This document shows, piece after piece, positions 33,626-43,501 of a stretch of 64,000 nt of DNA. Origin of the DNA: Mucilaginibacter conchicola. GTDB taxonomy: Bacteria; Bacteroidota; Bacteroidia; Sphingobacteriales; Sphingobacteriaceae. The stretch is from the NCBI RefSeq assembly GCF_003432115.1, contig NZ_QWDC01000005.1, forward strand, positions 124,001-188,000. The letters run 5' to 3'. The notes beneath the pieces are model-generated. The model was not told where the DNA came from. It searched no databases and saw only the letters and a list, made by a program, of their open reading frames with translations. A program made the position numbers and the translations under genes. Positions within the stretch are counted from its first letter, which is position 1; every line of letters starts with the position of its first letter.

Positions 33626-36568
33626 TTGAGGTACAATCACATCCCTTTAAAGATAAAACCGGGCTTGCTTGCAATTTGCCTCTTTATTGCCGGTTGCTCG
33701 CTGGAGAAGCAGAGTGCCGTTAACCGCGGGCTGCAGAACCTTACGGCCAAATACAACATTCTTTTTAATGCCAACGAAATCCTACGGGCAAAGCAGGCCG
33801 CTTATGAGCAGGCTTATGTTGATGATTACAGCGAACTGCTAAGCGTTTACCGCGATACCACTGCCGGCATGGACCAGCCCGATGCCGACCTTGATGCTGT
33901 AAAGTCGCGCGCTAACAAGATCATCAGTGTAAAAGAGCAAAGTCATTATTTAGGTGATGCTTACCTGTTATTAAGCAAAGCCAATTTTTACGATGGTAAT
34001 TATTTTGATGCCATTGAGTATGCCAACTATGTGATCCGCTCATTTGGTGCAACCCAGCCCGAGCTGAGGCAGGAAGCATTGGTTTACAAATCGCGATCGC
34101 TGCTTTATATCAAACAACCAAATGATGCGAAGGTGTCGCTGGATACTGCCTTGCGAAACGTAAATCCTAAAAAGAAGATCACAGCCGATGTTTATGCCAG
34201 CAAGCTGCAGTATGATATCAATGTACAGGATTATACTGATGCCGAGGCAATGGCGAAACTGGCCATCGAATACTCAAACAACAGCGAACAGGAACTGCGC
34301 TGGACCTACATCCTTGGCCAGCTACAGGAACTGAACCATAAACCAACGGATGCCATTGCCAGCTACAGCCGCGTGGCACGCAGCAATGCTCTGTTTGATA
34401 TGGCTTTTAATGCCAACCTTAATCGCATACGCATTGAGGAAGGGCAAAGCGGCGTTAAGCTTACCCGCGCGGCCAGACTTCGCTCCTTATTAAAGAACCC
34501 TAACAACAAAGATTTCAACGACCAGATCTATTACCAGATAGGCGAACTGCAATATGCTGATGGCAATATTGATGAGGCGCTGAAAAGCTACGCTCAATCT
34601 GTAAAGGCCAGCATCAGGAACCAAACGCAGAAAGGCCTCTCCTACCTGCGCACTGCCGATGTGTACTTCACCAACAAAGCCGATTATGTAAAGGCTAAAA
34701 TGTATTACGATAGTACGCTGGCTAATCTTCCGCCAAATTACCCGCGTTATACCATCATCGCCAAAAAGGCCGATAACCTACAGATACTTGCCGACAGGTT
34801 GCAGATCATCTCGCGCGAGGATACGCTGCAAATGCTGGCCCGCCTTGATGAAGCTGCCCGCAATCAGCGGATAGATAAGATGGTAGAGGCCCAAACCATC
34901 AAACAAAAACAGGAAGCTAACATTGCCACCAGTGCACAGGCACGTAATACGGTTAATGTGAATGATCCGCCTGTGGAGAGCACCCCTACCGGCAGCGCTT
35001 TTTATTTTAATAACAGCAATGCGGTTAGTCAGGGTTTTAGCAATTTTAAACGCGTTTGGGGCAACCGCAAGCTGGAAGATAACTGGCGCAGGGCAAACCG
35101 CCAAAGCAGCAACATTACGCAAAATAACTCGGTAACACCTAATGCTGCCGACCCAACGCTGGCCTCAACCGACCCGACAAGTTTGGGCAACGCGGCCAAT
35201 GTAGAAGCAAATAACTATCGCCAGCAAATTGTACAGAATCTGCCGCTTACCCCGCCATTGATGGCCCGCTCAAACAAGCGCGTGCTGGATGCTTACATGG
35301 ATATTGCCACTTTCTATCGTGATATACTGGATGATAAAAAGGAAGCTATTATTGCTTTTGAAAAGATCCTGAGCCGTTTCCCTAATAATGATAATACGCC
35401 GGCTATTTATTATAACCTGTACAGGCTGTACAGCGAAACCAAAGACGAGCCATCATCAACAAAGTATAAAGACCTGCTGGTAAAAAACTATCCGCAAACA
35501 CCTTTTGCCCGTACCATTCTCGATCCTGATTATGCCCAGCACGTGGCCGATGCTGATAACGGTTTTGCTATCCTATATAATAAGGTGTATGATCTTTACT
35601 CGGCAAAGCAGTACGCACAGGTAGTTACCTCTGCCGATGCCTTGTTGGCCCAGTATCCAAATAACCGCTACGCCGCCCAGGTTTATTACCTGCGTGCATT
35701 TGCAGCGGCGCACCAGGAAACATTGACACCGTTCAGTAATGACCTTAACCAGATAGTAACCCGTTATCCTGATGATAAACTCATTACCCCGCTGGTGAAC
35801 CAGCACCTGGCTTATATTGCCGCCAACCAGGCCGAGCTATTGCAACGCAAAGTGGTATTGACTGATCGTGATGCTACCGACCCGCTGTTTACCCTGCCGA
35901 TTGTTTATCAGCAAAAAACAGAATACCGTGTACCGGCAGAGAAGGTTGACATTGTACCGGATGTGCGTAAACCGGAAGAGAAACCTGCACCGGTGCCTGA
36001 GCCTGTCATCAAAGAAAAAGCATCAGAAATAACTAAAACAGAAACGCCGCCGGTTACCAAACCAGCCGAGCCTGAAGTTAAAAAACCGGTTGAAGAACCC
36101 GTGGTATCCAAACCTGCCGAACAGGCAGCTGTTACTCCACCGGTACAAGCACCAACACCGGAGCCTGCAAAACCTGAGGTTAAAAAACCAAAATACAACA
36201 CCTCGATGTTCAGCAAGCGCGATAGCAGCAACTACTATTTTGTAGTAAATGTTGCATCGGGTACAACTAACGTGGCCTCTTCGCGTTTTGGCATTGGGCA
36301 GTTTAACAGGGTGAATTTTGAAGGTAACGCCATCAAACACCAGTTAAAAGCCGTTGGTGCCGATAACCAGCTGATATACGTTGGCCGCTTTACCAGCCTC
36401 AACGCTGTTAAGGATTACGCCCGCAATATTATCCCGCTGATGCCCGATATTATGAAGGTACCAAAGGACAAATACAGCTTTTTTATCATAACACAAGAAA
36501 ATCTGGATAAATTAGCAGACAAAATTGCAATAGATAGTTACTACGAGTACTATCAGGAGAATTACTAA
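33626..36568 (+). CDS. porW: Type IX secretion periplasmic TPR lipoprotein PorW/SprE
   Basis: A 980-residue lipoprotein required for type IX secretion and, in gliding species, motility. The lipobox cysteine is Cys24 (LFIAGC). The next segment, NRGLQNLTAKYNILFNANEI, is the typical SprE/PorW N-terminus. Repeated TPR-like helices fill about residues 60-750, followed by a Pro/Glu/Lys-rich linker (about 770-850) and a conserved C-terminal globular domain (NYYFVVNVASG...). No ATG precedes the signal sequence; TTG at 33626 is the likely start. The stop is directly followed by the PBP1A start. The gldKLMN core genes lie 4.4 kb downstream on the other strand. Confidence 0.85.
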   Translation: MRYNHIPLKIKPGLLAICLFIAGCSLEKQSAVNRGLQNLTAKYNILFNANEILRAKQAAYEQAYVDDYSELLSVYRDTTAGMDQPDADLDAVKSRANKIISVKEQSHYLGDAYLLLSKANFYDGNYFDAIEYANYVIRSFGATQPELRQEALVYKSRSLLYIKQPNDAKVSLDTALRNVNPKKKITADVYASKLQYDINVQDYTDAEAMAKLAIEYSNNSEQELRWTYILGQLQELNHKPTDAIASYSRVARSNALFDMAFNANLNRIRIEEGQSGVKLTRAARLRSLLKNPNNKDFNDQIYYQIGELQYADGNIDEALKSYAQSVKASIRNQTQKGLSYLRTADVYFTNKADYVKAKMYYDSTLANLPPNYPRYTIIAKKADNLQILADRLQIISREDTLQMLARLDEAARNQRIDKMVEAQTIKQKQEANIATSAQARNTVNVNDPPVESTPTGSAFYFNNSNAVSQGFSNFKRVWGNRKLEDNWRRANRQSSNITQNNSVTPNAADPTLASTDPTSLGNAANVEANNYRQQIVQNLPLTPPLMARSNKRVLDAYMDIATFYRDILDDKKEAIIAFEKILSRFPNNDNTPAIYYNLYRLYSETKDEPSSTKYKDLLVKNYPQTPFARTILDPDYAQHVADADNGFAILYNKVYDLYSAKQYAQVVTSADALLAQYPNNRYAAQVYYLRAFAAAHQETLTPFSNDLNQIVTRYPDDKLITPLVNQHLAYIAANQAELLQRKVVLTDRDATDPLFTLPIVYQQKTEYRVPAEKVDIVPDVRKPEEKPAPVPEPVIKEKASEITKTETPPVTKPAEPEVKKPVEEPVVSKPAEQAAVTPPVQAPTPEPAKPEVKKPKYNTSMFSKRDSSNYYFVVNVASGTTNVASSRFGIGQFNRVNFEGNAIKHQLKAVGADNQLIYVGRFTSLNAVKDYARNIIPLMPDIMKVPKDKYSFFIITQENLDKLADKIAIDSYYEYYQENY

Positions 36569-38818
36569 ATGAAACCCACAAAAAACAAACTTGCCCAGCA
36601 AGACATTAAACGATACAACTGGTACATCTGGCGCTTCTTTATCTTTTGCTTCAGCATATTGGTGGTAGCGCTGCTGCTTATCGCCTTCCAGGTGTTTGGC
36701 CCGCTGCCATCATTCCGCGAGCTGGAGAACCCCAAGAGCGACCAGGCATCAGAAGTCATCTCGTCTGATAAGCAGGTTATCGGTAAGTATTATATCAAGA
36801 ACCGCACAAGCGTTACCTACAAGCAAATCTCACCAAACGTGATCAACGCATTGGTGGCTACAGAGGATTCGCGCTTTTTTGAACACTCGGGTATCGATTT
36901 TCAGCGTACGTTCACTATCATCTTATATAACCTTGTGGGTAAAAAGCAGGGGGGCAGTACCATCACACAACAGTTAGCGCTTAACCTATTCTCAGAGCGT
37001 TCGCACAACCCGTTTAAACGTGTGGTACAAAAACTACAGGAATGGATAACCGCAGTTAAGCTGGAGCGCAATTATACCAAAGAAGAGATCCTGACGCTGT
37101 ATTTAAATACAGTCGATTTTGGTGCTTACAATACTTATGGTATCAGCTCAGCATCACGCACATATTTTGCTACCACACCCGATAAATTAACGGCAGACCA
37201 GGCTGCATTGCTGATCGGTATGATCAACGGGCCGGGTATTTACTCGCCTATCAACCATCCCGATAATGCGATAAACCGCCGCAATTTTGTGCTTCGCCGT
37301 ATGGCCGAAGAAGATAAGATAAGTCAGGGCCAAGCTGATGAGGCAAAGGCAAAACCGCTGGGATTGAAGTTCAATCCTATTAATCATAATGATGGTATTG
37401 CAACTTACTTCCGCGCAGTATTAAAGAAAGAAGTTCAGAAGATACTGGTTGATAAAGCCATTTTTAAACCCGACGGTGTTACCCCTTATGATCTGGATCG
37501 TGATGGTTTGAAGATCTACGTTACCCTAAATTCAACCATGCAGGAGTATGCCGAGGAAGCGCAAAAAGAATACATGCGTAACCTGCAGGCACAGTTTAAC
37601 CAGCACTGGAAAGGTATCAGCCTTTGGAAAACCATCCCTACTTTCAAGTCGCTATTGGATAAAGGCATGAAACGATCAGACCGTTACATTGCTGCCAAAC
37701 AACTAAATAAATCTGACGAGGAGATACGCGAAGAATTTAATACGCCTGCCAAAATGAACCTGTTCACCTGGCGCGGCGATATCGATACCACAATGAAGCC
37801 TATCGACTCTATTGTGTATTGTAAAATGATGCTACGCAATGCCATGATGAGTATGGACCCTACCACCGGCTACATTAAAGCCTGGGTGGGCGGCACCAAC
37901 TTTGAGCACTTTAAGTACGACCAGGTAAAGATGGGTACCCGCCAAGTGGGTTCAACCGCTAAACCATTTACTTATGCCGTGGCTATCGAAAACGGCATTT
38001 CGCCATGTATGCAAGTAGCTAACGAGCCTATTACTATTACGGGTTATGGTTCGCCATGGTCGCCGCGCTCATCACCGAGCGAGACCGTGCCGGGTGTGAT
38101 AACCTTGCGTACCGCCTTGGCCCGTTCACAAAACTGGGTTACCGCCTACGTAATGAACGAGGTAAAACCGCAGCCCGTTGCAGACCTGATCAAGAAAATG
38201 GGTGTTACCAGCAACGTGCCGCCATACCCCTCTATCTGTTTGGGTACGTTTGATGCTTCGGTATTTGATATGACCGGCGCTTATTCGGCATTCGCCAACC
38301 AAGGCGTTTGGACGGAACCTACTTACCTGCTGCGTATTGAGGATAAAAACGGAAACGTACTTTACAATAACTCGCCGCGTGTGGTACAGGCCATGAACGA
38401 GCAAACCGCTTACGTTATGACCTATATGCTTAAAGGCGTTATTGACGAGGGTACCGGCTGGCGCATGCGTGGCACGTACAAACTCAACAACCCTATAGGC
38501 GGTAAAACAGGTACTACTAATGATAACTCTGACGGTTGGTTCATCGGTATAACCCCGCAACTGGTAACCGGCGTGTGGACAGGCTGCGAGGACCGCGATA
38601 TCCACTTCCGCTCAACCCGTTTGGGTGAGGGTGCCAATACTGCCCTGCCTATATGGGCGTTATATATGAAACGCGTTTACGCCAACCCCGAGCTGGGCAT
38701 CAAAAAGAATATAGACTTTGTTCCGCCAAAATCGGGTTTATCCATCACACTGGATTGCAACGCCTACAGCCAGCAACAAACCGGGCAAACAGAGGTGGAG
38801 AAGAAACTGGATTTTTAG
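36569..38818 (+). CDS. Penicillin-binding protein 1A (bifunctional class A PBP)
   Basis: Inner-membrane peptidoglycan synthase of 749 residues. One N-terminal transmembrane helix (FFIFCFSILVVALLLIAF) is followed by the GT51 transglycosylase domain, with catalytic Glu99 in ATEDSRFFEHSGID and GGSTITQQLALNLF. The transpeptidase domain has Ser462-x-x-Lys465 in GSTAKPFTYA, the SQN motif in ARSQNW, and KTGTT in GGKTGTTNDNSDGWF. Class A enzymes polymerise and cross-link glycan strands. The start follows the porW stop with no gap, so the two are cotranscribed. Confidence 0.93.
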   Translation: MKPTKNKLAQQDIKRYNWYIWRFFIFCFSILVVALLLIAFQVFGPLPSFRELENPKSDQASEVISSDKQVIGKYYIKNRTSVTYKQISPNVINALVATEDSRFFEHSGIDFQRTFTIILYNLVGKKQGGSTITQQLALNLFSERSHNPFKRVVQKLQEWITAVKLERNYTKEEILTLYLNTVDFGAYNTYGISSASRTYFATTPDKLTADQAALLIGMINGPGIYSPINHPDNAINRRNFVLRRMAEEDKISQGQADEAKAKPLGLKFNPINHNDGIATYFRAVLKKEVQKILVDKAIFKPDGVTPYDLDRDGLKIYVTLNSTMQEYAEEAQKEYMRNLQAQFNQHWKGISLWKTIPTFKSLLDKGMKRSDRYIAAKQLNKSDEEIREEFNTPAKMNLFTWRGDIDTTMKPIDSIVYCKMMLRNAMMSMDPTTGYIKAWVGGTNFEHFKYDQVKMGTRQVGSTAKPFTYAVAIENGISPCMQVANEPITITGYGSPWSPRSSPSETVPGVITLRTALARSQNWVTAYVMNEVKPQPVADLIKKMGVTSNVPPYPSICLGTFDASVFDMTGAYSAFANQGVWTEPTYLLRIEDKNGNVLYNNSPRVVQAMNEQTAYVMTYMLKGVIDEGTGWRMRGTYKLNNPIGGKTGTTNDNSDGWFIGITPQLVTGVWTGCEDRDIHFRSTRLGEGANTALPIWALYMKRVYANPELGIKKNIDFVPPKSGLSITLDCNAYSQQQTGQTEVEKKLDF

Positions 38819-38821
38819 TTT

Positions 38822-38910
38822 GCAGTTAGTAGTTTGCAGTTTGCAAAACTACCTTTGCGATATGGCCGTTAAATATTGACTGCAAACTGCCAACCGGCAA
38901 CTGCAAACTG
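38822..38910. repeat. Palindromic spacer with TTTGCAGT arms
   Basis: AGTAGTTTGCAGTTTGCA near the left and GACTGCAAACTGCC and AACTGCAAACTG near the right form an imperfect inverted repeat in the gap between PBP1A and uvrC. Related arms occur at 49865-50099. Confidence 0.6.
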
Positions 38911-38916
38911 AGGGGC

Positions 38917-40749
38917 ATGGAAAAATTCGATCACAGGGAAGCTTTAAAAAACATACCGCACAAGCCGGGGGTGTATCAGTATTGGGATGCCGATAATGAA
39001 CTGATATACATTGGCAAGGCTAAAAACCTGCGCAACCGCGTGGGATCGTACTTTAATAAGGATACGCAGATAAACGCCAAAACGCGGGTACTGGTATCCA
39101 AGATCCGCAAGATCACTTTCACTATTGTTGATACCGAGGTAGATGCATGGCTGCTGGAGAATGCCATGATCAAAAAGCATCAGCCGCGCTACAACGTAAT
39201 GCTGAAGGATGATAAAACTTATCCCTGGATCATCATCAAGAACGAGAATTTCCCGCGTATATACTGGACCAGGCGCATCATTAAGGACGGTTCTAAATAC
39301 CTTGGCCCTTATGCTTCGGTAAGCATGATGCATACCATACTGGGGCTGATTAAGGAAACCTATCCACTGCGTACCTGCAGCCTGGCATTAACGCGTGAGA
39401 ATATTGATAAAGGCAAATTCAAAGTTTGCTTAGAGTATCAGTTGGGCAACTGCAAAGGTCCCTGCCAGAATTTCCAGTCGGAAGAGGATTACGACCGCGG
39501 CATTGCCGAGATAACAGATATGCTGAACGGCAAGATTGGCAACGTGGTTCGCGGCCTTAAGCGCGACCTTGATGAAGCCGTTGCCGACCTCAATTTTGAA
39601 CTTGCCCACCGCCTTAAACGCAAAGCCGACCTGTTGGAGAACTACCAGAGTAAATCTACCGTTGTAAACTCGTCTATTACGGATGTGGATGTGTTCAGCA
39701 TTGCATCCGAGGAGAAATACGCCTTTGTAAATTACTTAAAGGTAATGAACGGCACCATCATCCAAACGCAAACCATCGAGTTGAAGAAACGTCTGGATGA
39801 GAGTGATGAGGAATTACTGGAGATCGCCATTAGCGAGTTCCGGACAAGGTATAACAGTACATCAAAAGAGATCATTGTTCCGTTTGATATCGATCTGGAA
39901 GACAGCCGCATTAAATTCACCGTACCTAAACTGGGCGAGAAACGCAAACTGCTTGACTTATCGCAGAAGAACGTACAGTTCTTTAAAAAGGAAAAGATAG
40001 ACCAGTACGAGAAACTAAACCCCGAGGTACGTACCGAGCGCCTGCTTACGCAGATGATGAAGGATCTGCGCATGAACCAGTTGCCGCGACACATCGAGTG
40101 TTTTGATAACTCAAACTTTCAGGGTAAGTATCCGGTATCGGCCATTGTGGTTTTTAAGGACGGCAAGCCATCTAAAAAGGATTACCGTTTCTTTAACGTA
40201 AAAACGGTTGAGGGCCCTAATGACTTTGCCACCATGGAAGAGGCCGTTTTCCGCCGTTACCGCCGCACGTTGGATGAGGATACCGGCTTGCCGCAATTGA
40301 TCATTATTGATGGTGGTAAGGGGCAGTTGTCATCGGCTTTAAAAAGCTTGAAATTATTAGGTATCGAGAAGCAAGTAACTGTTATCGGCATTGCTAAACG
40401 TTTGGAAGAACTCTACTATCCCGGCGACCAATACCCGATGTATTTAGACAAAAAATCAGAGACGCTAAAGATCATCCAGCAACTGCGGGATGAGGCACAC
40501 CGTTTCGGCATCACGGCACACCGCAAAAAGCGCGACAAAGGCACTTTAGCCACCGAACTGGAACTGATAGACGGCATTGGCAAAACAACTGCCGAGAAGC
40601 TCTTAAAATACTTTAAATCGGTAAAGAAAATTAAAGAAGCTACGGAGACCGAACTGCAGGAAGTAGTGAACCTTAAACAAGCCAAAGCTATCACCGCCTA
40701 TTTTAACCCCGCTGTGAGCGAGCAAAAGGCCGGTGGTTTGTTGCCGTAA
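38917..40749 (+). CDS. uvrC: UvrABC system protein C (excinuclease subunit)
   Basis: Nucleotide-excision repair endonuclease, 610 residues, that makes the 3' and 5' incisions around a lesion held by UvrB. The GIY-YIG domain at the N-terminus has KPGVYQYWDADNELIYIGKA. A small Cys-rich stretch (CLEYQLGNCKGPCQ) is near residue 170. The UVR motif region lies near 205-240, the RNase H-like domain carries HIECFDNSNFQG and IIDGGKGQLSSA, and a helix-hairpin-helix sits at about 550-605 (LIDGIGKTTAEKLL). Length and domain order are normal. The ATG at 38917 opens the domain. Confidence 0.95.
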   Translation: MEKFDHREALKNIPHKPGVYQYWDADNELIYIGKAKNLRNRVGSYFNKDTQINAKTRVLVSKIRKITFTIVDTEVDAWLLENAMIKKHQPRYNVMLKDDKTYPWIIIKNENFPRIYWTRRIIKDGSKYLGPYASVSMMHTILGLIKETYPLRTCSLALTRENIDKGKFKVCLEYQLGNCKGPCQNFQSEEDYDRGIAEITDMLNGKIGNVVRGLKRDLDEAVADLNFELAHRLKRKADLLENYQSKSTVVNSSITDVDVFSIASEEKYAFVNYLKVMNGTIIQTQTIELKKRLDESDEELLEIAISEFRTRYNSTSKEIIVPFDIDLEDSRIKFTVPKLGEKRKLLDLSQKNVQFFKKEKIDQYEKLNPEVRTERLLTQMMKDLRMNQLPRHIECFDNSNFQGKYPVSAIVVFKDGKPSKKDYRFFNVKTVEGPNDFATMEEAVFRRYRRTLDEDTGLPQLIIIDGGKGQLSSALKSLKLLGIEKQVTVIGIAKRLEELYYPGDQYPMYLDKKSETLKIIQQLRDEAHRFGITAHRKKRDKGTLATELELIDGIGKTTAEKLLKYFKSVKKIKEATETELQEVVNLKQAKAITAYFNPAVSEQKAGGLLP

Positions 40750-40775
40750 GCTATTTTTAATACCATCAAAAATCC

Positions 40776-40865
40776 ATGTCATTGCGAGCGATAGCGTGGC
40801 AATCTCATCGCGTTCGACTAAACGCGATGAGATTGCCGCGTCGCTGGCGCTCCTCGCGATGACAT
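40776..40865. repeat. Palindromic repeat, family 1
   Basis: ATGTCATTGCGAGCG...CTCGCGATGACAT with inner arms GTGGCAATCTCATCGCG and CGCGATGAGATTGCCGC. It lies between convergent uvrC and gldN. Confidence 0.85.
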
Positions 40866-40882
40866 GATTTTCTACACAATAA

Positions 40883-40911
40883 AAGCCCCGCCTGTAAAAC
40901 AAGCGGGGCTT
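40883..40911. terminator. Hairpin terminator between uvrC and gldN
   Basis: AAGCCCCGCCTGTAAAACAAGCGGGGCTT with A/T-rich flanks. On the minus strand it is followed by TTTA, so it mainly serves the gldKLMN operon. Confidence 0.8.
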
Positions 40912-40969
40912 CATATTTAAAATAAAGAGGCTAACTAATCTCTAACCTCAAATCTCTGATCTCTAAAAC

Positions 40970-41929
40970 TTAATATTGCCACAGGTTAAGCTCCCAGTCC
41001 ATCAGGCTCTTTTTGATCCTGTCGCTTTCGTAGAGCTTATCAATACCTTGTGCGTAATCGCGGATACGTTCGTCTTTATCGTTAGATTGTTTGACAATGT
41101 AGCTGGTGAAAATACGTTTCACTAAACAGTCGTCAAAGCTTAGTCCGGTTGCATCGTTGTTGCGGCTAACGGCTTCTTTGGTTGCCAGTATAGGGCGTGC
41201 TTCAGGGAAGTAGATCCAGAAAGCCGGTTGGTATTCCAGGTCTAAACCCGCTGCTTTTGGCTTTACCAACGGGGCAATACCAACTATACGTGGCTCAAAA
41301 ATTGAACGTTGTTTGTCAAACACCCAGTCTTCCTTTAAGCGGAATTTAACAACACTATCCGGGTTAAATTCGCCGGCCATAACTTTAGAACCTATTTTCT
41401 CGCCGGTGTTTTTATCAAATTGATCTACTACTGCACTATCAGCCATTTTGCTGCGTGCCTGAGCGCCGCTTAGTGGCCTTGTAAAGCCATCACCATTCGG
41501 ATCGTCTTTTGACGGAGTTGGATCGTAAGCGGTTAATTCGCCTGCATCAATAGCAGCCATCAATACATCAATTAAGCGCATTTTTGGCGATGCCAGGTAC
41601 TGGTTCATTTTCTCGCGAACGTCAATCTCTCTCCAGATACGTTTAGCAAACATTACATCGGCTTCGCGCAGGTTAGCGTATGGAGTTACTTTTGCACTAA
41701 GGATGTTGTTCTTTTTGTAGTAACCATCCAAAGGGCGGTCAAAAGGTTTTTTCCTTGCAGTATCAGGCTGTAAAGAAGCGCTGGCACCAGTAGTTGCAGG
41801 TGCAACCGCTGTACGCGGGGCAGCCTGGCGCGTGGTTGTAGCCTTACGCTTGGTAGTGGTTTTTTTGCGTTGTGCAAAAGAAACACTGCAAACCATGCAA
41901 AGTAAAACGATCAAATATGTCTTTTTCAT
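40970..41929 (-). CDS. gldN: Type IX secretion protein GldN/PorN
   Basis: Periplasmic component of the type IX secretion ring, forming with GldK the large periplasmic ring attached to the outer membrane. A signal peptide (MKKTYLIVLLCMVCSVSFAQ) is followed by a low-complexity Lys/Thr/Ala-rich stretch and the conserved GldN domain (KRIWREIDVREKMNQYLASP, VGIAPLVKPKA, KEAVSRNNDATGLSFDDCLV). The ATG at 41929 starts the signal peptide; an ATG at 41938 would add three residues. It is the last gene of gldKLMN. Confidence 0.92.
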   Translation of the reverse strand: MKKTYLIVLLCMVCSVSFAQRKKTTTKRKATTTRQAAPRTAVAPATTGASASLQPDTARKKPFDRPLDGYYKKNNILSAKVTPYANLREADVMFAKRIWREIDVREKMNQYLASPKMRLIDVLMAAIDAGELTAYDPTPSKDDPNGDGFTRPLSGAQARSKMADSAVVDQFDKNTGEKIGSKVMAGEFNPDSVVKFRLKEDWVFDKQRSIFEPRIVGIAPLVKPKAAGLDLEYQPAFWIYFPEARPILATKEAVSRNNDATGLSFDDCLVKRIFTSYIVKQSNDKDERIRDYAQGIDKLYESDRIKKSLMDWELNLWQY

Positions 41930-41938
41930 AATCTCCAA

Positions 41939-43459
41939 TTAATTAGCCTGTATTACCATACCGTCTAATCCACGCTGAGTACCATCAGGGCCCACAGCTA
42001 CAACTTCTTTAAATACTAAGGTAGATCCCGGCGTGATACCCGCCAAAGCAGATTTCATAGCACCAGAAAGTTCGCCACCTGTGGTTGACAGGATGATGGC
42101 ATCCTGGCGAGGTTTGATCAAGATCATCGTAAAACGGGTTACGTTAAACTTAGCATCAAACTCAAAGTTATCTAACTTGGCAAAAAGCCTGTCTTGTGCA
42201 CGTAAGTTGGCAGCGCTTGTGTTACCACCGCTTTTGCCGGCAAACATCGCTCTTGGGTCAGGGATACGTTTTACACGGAACTCCGAAGTACCTAACACGG
42301 TACCTTTATCGCCGCTAACAGTTACTTTAGCTGTACCAATTGATGATACGTTAGCTGTGTAGTGACCGCCCGAACCACTGATAGAACCGCCGCTGATGCT
42401 TACTTTAATTTTATCTTTTGAAACACCCGGTGCCGATACTGATAATGGGTTTGGCACGCCGATATACAATACGTTCATCTTATCAGGAGATACCACTGCC
42501 GATGGGCGGGCTACCTGGTAAGTTTGCGGTGCTGTTGTGTAATCTTTAAAAGTACCGTCGTTCTGGCGCACATGGATTTTACCTACCCATGTGAAAGTAC
42601 CTTCAGAACCGGTGCTTACCGTATAAGTACCTTTACCATCTTTGGTTGCCAGTTTATTACCGTTAACAGAAATATCAGGGTTTGATTTTGAATCAGACGC
42701 TGTAAGGAAAACCTCTGCCGTGTATGGCTGGCCTGCTATTACATAGCTTGATGGCGCAACTGCAACCGCGTTGAATTTATCAAGGTTCACTACGGCCTGG
42801 TCAACCTCGCCTAAGATCTTTTTAACAACCTCGTTCTCGGCATTCTTGGTATCAGCCTGTAATTTGGCTAAAGTGGTTAAAGTAGCGCCCAAAGGGATAC
42901 CATCGCCAAAGTTAGCTTCCTGCCAGGTTTTTTTGATATCGCCACGTTTTGGTGGATCGATAGCATTTAACGAGAAATTTACACCTGCCCTGTCGCGTTC
43001 CGGTAATGTCTCTATCAATTGCTTGCGCGTTTCGTCTATCTTTTCGCGCAATACATCTGCATTTTTTCCGTCGATCATTAAGTGGGCCGATACATCAAGG
43101 TTATCGCGTTGCGCCACGTCATTTATCTCGGGATTAAAGCCGCCACCTGCTGCTGTTAATTTCTGCTTTAACGATTCGATATAGTTGTAAAGATCATTGG
43201 CTATTGCACTGGCCTTTTTCGCTTTATCGTAAATTGGCTGTGCCCTTTCCTTTTGTTCTTTCAACTTGGTTGCTTCAAACGCTTTGTAGGTATTATCAAT
43301 ACCTGTAGTAACGTTTTTGGATGAAGTCTCCAAACTCACCGTAATATTTCTGAAGGCATCGAGTAAACTATCCGGCACGTTTAAGGCTATAAGCCCTAAT
43401 AGTACCAGGTATAGTATACCTATCATCCGCTGCCTTGGGGTTTCTTTACCGCCCGCCAT
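41939..43459 (-). CDS. gldM: Type IX secretion motor protein GldM/PorM
   Basis: A 506-residue protein with a single N-terminal transmembrane helix (MIGILYLVLLGLIALNVPDS) and a long periplasmic rod of four domains. It is the trans-periplasmic element that transmits proton-driven movement from GldL to the outer-membrane ring. The first helical bundle is about residues 40-220; beta domains follow, including GVPNPLSVSAPGVSKDKIKV and the C-terminal domain with FNVTRFTMILIKPRQDA. The start and order after gldL are standard. Confidence 0.93.
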   Translation of the reverse strand: MAGGKETPRQRMIGILYLVLLGLIALNVPDSLLDAFRNITVSLETSSKNVTTGIDNTYKAFEATKLKEQKERAQPIYDKAKKASAIANDLYNYIESLKQKLTAAGGGFNPEINDVAQRDNLDVSAHLMIDGKNADVLREKIDETRKQLIETLPERDRAGVNFSLNAIDPPKRGDIKKTWQEANFGDGIPLGATLTTLAKLQADTKNAENEVVKKILGEVDQAVVNLDKFNAVAVAPSSYVIAGQPYTAEVFLTASDSKSNPDISVNGNKLATKDGKGTYTVSTGSEGTFTWVGKIHVRQNDGTFKDYTTAPQTYQVARPSAVVSPDKMNVLYIGVPNPLSVSAPGVSKDKIKVSISGGSISGSGGHYTANVSSIGTAKVTVSGDKGTVLGTSEFRVKRIPDPRAMFAGKSGGNTSAANLRAQDRLFAKLDNFEFDAKFNVTRFTMILIKPRQDAIILSTTGGELSGAMKSALAGITPGSTLVFKEVVAVGPDGTQRGLDGMVIQAN

Positions 43460-43501
43460 ACCTTGTATTTATCAGTTTATACTTCTGTCAAAAAAAATTA
43501 T